Assembly: GCA_001821475.1 (NCBI GenBank)
Contig: MHMF01000041.1
Location: 1 to 24,930 of the forward strand
Reading direction: 5' to 3'
Length of the DNA: 24,930 nt
DNA from: Candidatus Nealsonbacteria bacterium RIFCSPLOWO2_01_FULL_38_120
GTDB taxonomy: Bacteria > Patescibacteriota > Minisyncoccia > Minisyncoccales > GWA2-38-27
In this document: piece after piece, positions 21,021 to 24,930 of the stretch
How the letters are laid out: the number at the start of each line of letters is the position of its first letter
Numbering within the stretch: position 1 is the stretch's first letter
The notes under the pieces: model-generated
The model's input: only the letters and a program-made list of their open reading frames with translations
Told to the model about the DNA's origin: nothing
Database searches by the model: none
Position numbers and translations under genes: made by a program

Positions 21021-21070
21021 ATAGCGGGAACATTTCTCGCTATGATCATAGCGAGAAATGTTCCCGCTAT
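21021..21070. repeat. Perfect 50-bp palindrome between nrdG and comEC
   Basis: Bases 21021-21045 and 21046-21070 are exact reverse complements, with the centre at TGATCA; the arms carry AGCGGGAACATTTCTCGC. After one mismatch, a few AT pairs extend it. In DNA it could extrude as a cruciform; in RNA it would form a stem of more than 20 pairs. The ATG at 21042 inside it gives a spurious N-terminal extension of comEC. Confidence 0.85.
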
Positions 21071-21080
21071 TTATTTTGCA

Positions 21081-22625
21081 ATGACTGATTCAAAGATATT
21101 TTTTTATCTCTGCCTTTCTTTGATTGTTGGAGTTTTTGCAAGTTCTGCTTTTGCGGTTTTGCTGGATTTTTCTTTCAACGAAGCCGTTTTTTTATTTATA
21201 TGCGCTTGTTTGGCGGTTTCTGGAATAATTTTAATTTCTGTTTTTTGGGGACAGAAAAATGTCGTTGTTCTGGGATTTTGCCTTATTTTTTTCGCTCTTG
21301 GATTTTTTAGGCATCAGGCGCAGGAATTGGGGATTAAGAATAACGAATTAAAAAAGTATAATAATTCGGGAGAGGAAATAATTTTAACCGGAGCAGTTGT
21401 TAGAGAGCCGGATGTCAGAGAGAAAAGCGGGAAATTAACAATAGGGAATATTGAAGTTCAAAACTACGGGAGCATGTCCCGTAGTTTTGAGGGCAAGATT
21501 TTAGCTACTATTCCGCGTTATCCGGAGTACAAATATGGTGATAAATTGAGAATTACAGGGAAATTAGAAACCCCGGCAATTTTTGAGGATTTTAATTACA
21601 AAGATTATCTAGAGAAAGAAGGGATTTATTCAGTCCTTTATCTCCCAACGGTTGAACTTTTGGAAAATCAAGCCAACAGGGGTCATGTCTTTGCTATTTT
21701 CGGAAAGATTTTGGATTTTAAGGGGCGGTTAAGGCAAGGGATTTATCAGAACTTGCCGCTTACTCAAAGTTCGGTTTTGGCGGCTATGATTCTCGGAGAT
21801 AATAGCGCTATTTCTGACGAATTAAAACAGGAATTGAATTTTACGGGTAGTCGTCACATTATCGCTATTTCCGGAATGCACATCGTTATTATTGTGAATC
21901 TTTTAATGATTCTTTTGCTTGGTTTTGGCTTGTGGCGCGGACAGGCGTTTTATATTGCGATAATCATTATTTCTGTTTTTATTTTTATGACAGGGCTTCA
22001 GCCGTCCGGCATCCGGGCAGGAATAATGGGGGGGCTTTTGCTTTTGGGCCAGAAAGTCGGCAGAAAGTCCGCCAGTTTCCGCAGTATAATTTTAGCAGCC
22101 GCAATTATGTTGGCGATAAACCCTATGCTTTTATTCCACGATGTCGGCTTTCAACTTTCTTTTCTGGCAACTATGGGTATTATTTATTTGGAGTCGTCCA
22201 TCCGCGATTGGCTGAAATTTCTTCCTGAAAATAATTTTTTCAAATTAAAGAGCATGATTTCAATGACAATGTCAGCCCAGATTTTTACTCTGCCGATTTT
22301 AATCTATAACTTCGGGAATTTTTCTTTGGTTTCTTTGCTTGTTAATATCTTGATTCTGCCGGCGGTGGATTGGATTATGATTTTCGGATTCATATACGCC
22401 GGGTCAGCCGCTGTTTCATCAATATTAGGATGGATTATTTCTTTTCCTACCTGGCTTTTGATAAACTATTTATTGAAAATAGTGGAATTATTTTCAAAAT
22501 TAAACTGGTTGGCAATTGATTTTAAGAATATTCATTGGTTCTGGCTAGTTGTCGCCTATTTAATCATTGGAATTTTATCCTGGAAATTATTTCAACGCCG
22601 AAAGTTAAAATTTTTGGATTATTGA
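21081..22625 (+). CDS. comEC: ComEC/Rec2-family DNA-uptake channel protein
   Basis: ComEC is the inner-membrane channel that passes single-stranded DNA into the cytoplasm during transformation. The start is ATG 21081 (MTDSKIFFYLCLSLIVGV) rather than the ATG inside the palindrome. The 514-residue protein has N-terminal membrane helices, a soluble OB-like region (about 100-190) and the competence domain with ISGMHIVIIVNLLM (near 265), GLQPSGIRAGIMG (near 302) and many helices. The C-terminal metallo-beta-lactamase domain of the longest ComEC proteins is absent. A 14-bp inverted repeat in frame (21458-21490) codes for NYGSMSRSFE in the soluble region. With dprA it points to natural competence. 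Confidence 0.92.
   Translation: MTDSKIFFYLCLSLIVGVFASSAFAVLLDFSFNEAVFLFICACLAVSGIILISVFWGQKNVVVLGFCLIFFALGFFRHQAQELGIKNNELKKYNNSGEEIILTGAVVREPDVREKSGKLTIGNIEVQNYGSMSRSFEGKILATIPRYPEYKYGDKLRITGKLETPAIFEDFNYKDYLEKEGIYSVLYLPTVELLENQANRGHVFAIFGKILDFKGRLRQGIYQNLPLTQSSVLAAMILGDNSAISDELKQELNFTGSRHIIAISGMHIVIIVNLLMILLLGFGLWRGQAFYIAIIIISVFIFMTGLQPSGIRAGIMGGLLLLGQKVGRKSASFRSIILAAAIMLAINPMLLFHDVGFQLSFLATMGIIYLESSIRDWLKFLPENNFFKLKSMISMTMSAQIFTLPILIYNFGNFSLVSLLVNILILPAVDWIMIFGFIYAGSAAVSSILGWIISFPTWLLINYLLKIVELFSKLNWLAIDFKNIHWFWLVVAYLIIGILSWKLFQRRKLKFLDY
21458..21490. repeat. Palindrome inserted in frame in comEC
   Basis: TCAAAACTACGGGA (21458-21471) and TCCCGTAGTTTTGA (21477-21490) are exact complements around GCATG. 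In frame it reads about QNYGSMSRSFE. Confidence 0.75.
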
Positions 22626-22674
22626 AAAAATTTTTGGCTTTTCCGCCCGATTTTTTTTATTTGTTTTTTTAAGG

Positions 22675-22680
22675 TATAAT
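22675..22680 (+). promoter_or_regulatory. -10 box of the glycosyltransferase gene (leaderless)
   Basis: A perfect TATAAT lies exactly 7 nt before ATG 22688. T-runs precede it but no clear -35 is seen. An ATG at 22679 overlaps the -10 itself and is rejected as the start. Confidence 0.5.
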
Positions 22681-22687
22681 GATTGAT

Positions 22688-24082
22688 ATGGAGCAATTAA
22701 ATGAACAATCTTTACCCCCCTTCGCTCCGATGGCCATCGGAGCTTCTAAAGCTTCGGTGGACAGGTCGGAGGGGTTGTTTTCCTCCGTAAGCGCGGAGGA
22801 AAACAAATTTTGGGTGGTGGCGGTGAATATGGGATATGGCCACCAAAGAACCGCTTATCCGTTAAAAAGATTCGCGGCAAGAGGGAATATTATCAACGCG
22901 AACGATTATTGCGGCATTACTGAAAAAGACAAAAATATCTGGGATTCCACCAGGGGTTTTTATGAATTCATATCAAGATTCAAAAAAATACCTTTAATAG
23001 GAGATATTGCCTTTCGTATTTACGATAAATTTCAGGAAATTCCCAGTTTTTATCCTAAAAGGGACTTATCAAAACCAACTATCGGACTGGATTATATTTA
23101 TTCAATGATAAAAAATGGCTGGGGCAAGGACTTGATTTTAAAAATCGGGGACAGCGCCATTCCTTTAGTTTCAACTTTTTTTATTCCAGCTTTTATGGCT
23201 GAAGAATTCGGCTACCCTGGAGAAATTTTTTGCGTTATCTGCGACACTGATGTTTCTCGGACCTGGGCGGATCTAAATCCCGCGAAAAGCAGGATAAAAT
23301 ATTTTGCGCCTAATTCTTGGGTGGTGAACCGGCTGAAGCTTTACGGGGTAAAGGAAGAAAATATTTTTTTAACTGGCTATCCTTTGCCTTTGGAAAATAT
23401 AGGAACAAGGCAGATGGAGGTCTTAAAAAATGATTTGGCGAAAAGAATTTTAAATCTTGACATAGACGGGGAATATCGCCGAAAGTACGGTGTTTTAATT
23501 AAAAGGCATCTCGGGACTTTGCCGGAAAAATCCGGTAGGCCTTTTACAATTATGTTTTCAATCGGAGGAGCTGGAGCTCAAAAAGAAATTGTCGTAAAAT
23601 ATCTTGCAAATCTGGCGGAAAAAATAAAAAATGGGGAGGCAAAGGCGATTGTCTCGGTCGGGACAAGAAAGGAAATTAGAGATTATTTTATTAAGAAAGC
23701 AATTCAGTTCGGGCTGGGAAATTTTTTAGGCGCGGGAATGGAAATAATTTTCGCTGAAACAATAGAAGAATATTTTAAAATTTTTAACCAAAAATTAAGG
23801 GAGGCGGATATTTTATGGACCAAACCGAGCGAGCTTTCTTTCTATAGCGGACTTGGATTGCCGATAATTATCGCTCCTTCAATCGGTTCGCAGGAGGACT
23901 TTAATAAAAAATGGATTTTAAGGATAGGAGCGGGAATTGTTCAGGAAAATCCCAAATATGCGAGCCAATGGATGCAGGATTATTTAAAAAGCGGAAGGTT
24001 TGTTGAAGCCGCGATGGCTGGCTTCTTAAAGTCGGAAAAATTAGGGACGTATAATATTGAAAGAATATGCCGTGGTTATTAG
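22688..24082 (+). CDS. GT-B-like glycosyltransferase (MurG/MGDG-synthase-like)
   Basis: The 464-residue protein, started at ATG 22688, contains WVVAVNMGYGHQRTAYPLKRF, like the glycine- and histidine-bearing GxGHxxAA stretch of MurG and MGDG-synthase N-domains. Farther on it has IMFSIGGAGAQKE and WTKPSELSFYSGLGLPIIIAPSIGSQE, like the donor-site motifs of GT-B enzymes (a GGSxG-type loop and a conserved acidic-residue loop). It may transfer a sugar from a nucleotide donor to a lipid or carrier, but the substrate is unknown, and it could be a non-catalytic family member. Residues about 11-41 (PPFAPMAIGASKASVDRSEG...) are encoded by two palindromes and probably are not part of the ancestral protein. 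It overlaps the next gene by 16 bases. Confidence 0.65.
   Translation: MEQLNEQSLPPFAPMAIGASKASVDRSEGLFSSVSAEENKFWVVAVNMGYGHQRTAYPLKRFAARGNIINANDYCGITEKDKNIWDSTRGFYEFISRFKKIPLIGDIAFRIYDKFQEIPSFYPKRDLSKPTIGLDYIYSMIKNGWGKDLILKIGDSAIPLVSTFFIPAFMAEEFGYPGEIFCVICDTDVSRTWADLNPAKSRIKYFAPNSWVVNRLKLYGVKEENIFLTGYPLPLENIGTRQMEVLKNDLAKRILNLDIDGEYRRKYGVLIKRHLGTLPEKSGRPFTIMFSIGGAGAQKEIVVKYLANLAEKIKNGEAKAIVSVGTRKEIRDYFIKKAIQFGLGNFLGAGMEIIFAETIEEYFKIFNQKLREADILWTKPSELSFYSGLGLPIIIAPSIGSQEDFNKKWILRIGAGIVQENPKYASQWMQDYLKSGRFVEAAMAGFLKSEKLGTYNIERICRGY
22724..22806. repeat. Two palindromes in the 5' coding region of the glycosyltransferase
   Basis: GCTCCGATGGCCATCGGAGC (22724-22743) is a perfect 20-bp palindrome. 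TTGTTTTCCTCCG (22775-22787) and CGGAGGAAAACAA (22794-22806) form a 13-bp stem with a 6-nt loop. Between them is GCTTCTAAAGC. The whole block is in frame with the gene. Confidence 0.75.
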
Positions 24083-24930
24083 CCGCTGTTTTATCTTATT
24101 TTTTCTTTGCGATTGTTTCTTTGGGCGATAAATATCTTTTGTCCGGCCGTCCGAATCCTAAAATTTATGTTTTTTACTCCGGGATTTTAGGCGCTTTGGC
24201 CGTAATTTTAGCTCCTTTTGTCGGTTTTTTTGTTCCGGAAACAAGCCTGATTTTATTATGCTTGTTTGTCGGCGCTATCTATATATTCTCTTTGCTGGGA
24301 ATTTTTGAAGGGTTGGAAAGATTTGAAGCGTCAAGAATAATTCCGGCAATCGGCGGGCTTTCTCCGTTTTTTGTTTTGGTTTTGGGGTATTTTTTTTCAG
24401 GAGGCAAAGAAGTTTTTTCATTTTTTCATTTTTTGGCTTTTCTGCCTTTAATTATCGGAACCGTTTTAATTTCTTTGGAGCCGGGTAAAAAAATATTTTC
24501 CAAAGGGCTTGGGATTTCAGCGATATCCGCTTTTCTTTTGGCCTTGCTTTTTGTTCTTACAAAATATGTTTATCTGGAAGTGCCATTTTGGACTGGCTTT
24601 ATCTGGATAAGAATAGGGGCTTTTCTTACGGCTTTATTGTTTTTTTTTACCAAAGAAGTTGAGTCGGAAATTTTTAGGCGAAAGTTCTCTTTTAGCAGGA
24701 AAACCGGCGTGATTTTCATCGCAATTCAGATGGCCGGAGCGCTTGCTTTTATTCTGCAGAATTTGGCGATTGATTGGGCAGGCGTTGCTTATCTTCCGTT
24801 TGTTATTGCCCTACAGGGAGTTCAATATGTTTTTTTGTTCATTTCGGCAATTTTAATTTCTTTTAGATTTCCAAAAATTTTGCGGGAAAAATTTTCAAAA
24901 AAAATATTTTTGCAAAAAATTATCGCGATT
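24067..24930 (+). CDS. EamA/DMT-family membrane transporter (partial, 3' end outside)
   Basis: From ATG 24067 (MPWLLAAVLSYFFFAIVSLGDKYLLSGRPNPK) the frame stays open to the window edge, 288 codons. The product is almost all hydrophobic helices, about eight or more, in two similar halves: the first begins LAAVLSYFFFAIVSLGDKYLL and the second LGISAISAFLLALLFVLTKYVY. The pattern of LFEGLERFEASRIIPAIGGLSPFFVL, with short loops, resembles EamA (drug/metabolite transporter) proteins. The substrate is unknown. It overlaps the end of the glycosyltransferase gene by 16 bases, so the two are probably translated together; a lipid or sugar-lipid flippase role would fit but is a guess. Confidence 0.7.
   Translation, partial: MPWLLAAVLSYFFFAIVSLGDKYLLSGRPNPKIYVFYSGILGALAVILAPFVGFFVPETSLILLCLFVGAIYIFSLLGIFEGLERFEASRIIPAIGGLSPFFVLVLGYFFSGGKEVFSFFHFLAFLPLIIGTVLISLEPGKKIFSKGLGISAISAFLLALLFVLTKYVYLEVPFWTGFIWIRIGAFLTALLFFFTKEVESEIFRRKFSFSRKTGVIFIAIQMAGALAFILQNLAIDWAGVAYLPFVIALQGVQYVFLFISAILISFRFPKILREKFSKKIFLQKIIAI

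Noticed and set aside
21042..21080. N-terminal extension of comEC
   Set aside because: The codons come from the perfect palindrome; the hydrophobic N-terminus begins at ATG 21081.

Overview
The window looks like a chromosomal segment of a Patescibacteria (Candidate Phyla Radiation) bacterium, most likely of the Parcubacteria side. This is inferred from AT-rich DNA, compact single-domain housekeeping proteins, a shortened FolD, a tail-less FtsZ, short AT-rich leaders mostly without Shine-Dalgarno motifs, and many small palindromic repeats. The code appears standard: hisS, ybeY and comEC end in TGA, and a tRNA-Leu(CAA) is present.

Layout. Bases 1-3628 hold the end of a sugar-nucleotidyltransferase-like gene, then tsaC (tRNA t6A synthesis), glyA, a short folD and a PAP2-type lipid phosphatase. 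Bases 3631-7960 run on the minus strand: a 58-residue unknown protein, tRNA-Leu(CAA), topA, dprA and pth, with two elaborate dyads between dprA and pth. Bases 7988-8641 carry two apparent structured non-coding RNAs, each with promoter-like hexamers and a textbook intrinsic terminator; I could not assign either to a family. Bases 8646-13445 read rightward: lepB, hisS, a HIT protein, rpsU (bS21), a GatB/YqeY-domain gene, a polytopic membrane protein and ybeY. Bases 13527-15872 are ftsA and ftsZ. Then come a decayed coiled-coil gene, regulatory-looking DNA, the anaerobic ribonucleotide reductase pair nrdD (with a 473-residue intein) and nrdG, a comEC channel gene, a GT-B-like glycosyltransferase and a truncated EamA-like transporter.

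How the genes fit together. tsaC, pth, hisS, rpsU and ybeY serve translation. glyA and folD form a minimal one-carbon module. ftsA and ftsZ are the division pair. dprA and comEC are DNA-uptake genes. nrdD and nrdG give oxygen-sensitive dNTP synthesis, which fits an anaerobic, probably episymbiotic, lifestyle.

The most striking feature is a wealth of palindromic DNA. At least seven protein genes (pth, lepB, hisS, yqeY, nrdG, comEC and the glycosyltransferase) contain palindromes read in frame as extra residues, reminiscent of Rickettsia palindromic elements. Between genes there are two long imperfect palindromes with related ends, an 82-bp repeat in two inverted copies, a perfect 50-bp palindrome, and three composite dyads built around CGATCG with 7-nt spacers. 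FtsZ is also unusual: it lacks the second T7-loop aspartate, has an altered G-loop and has no C-terminal tail.
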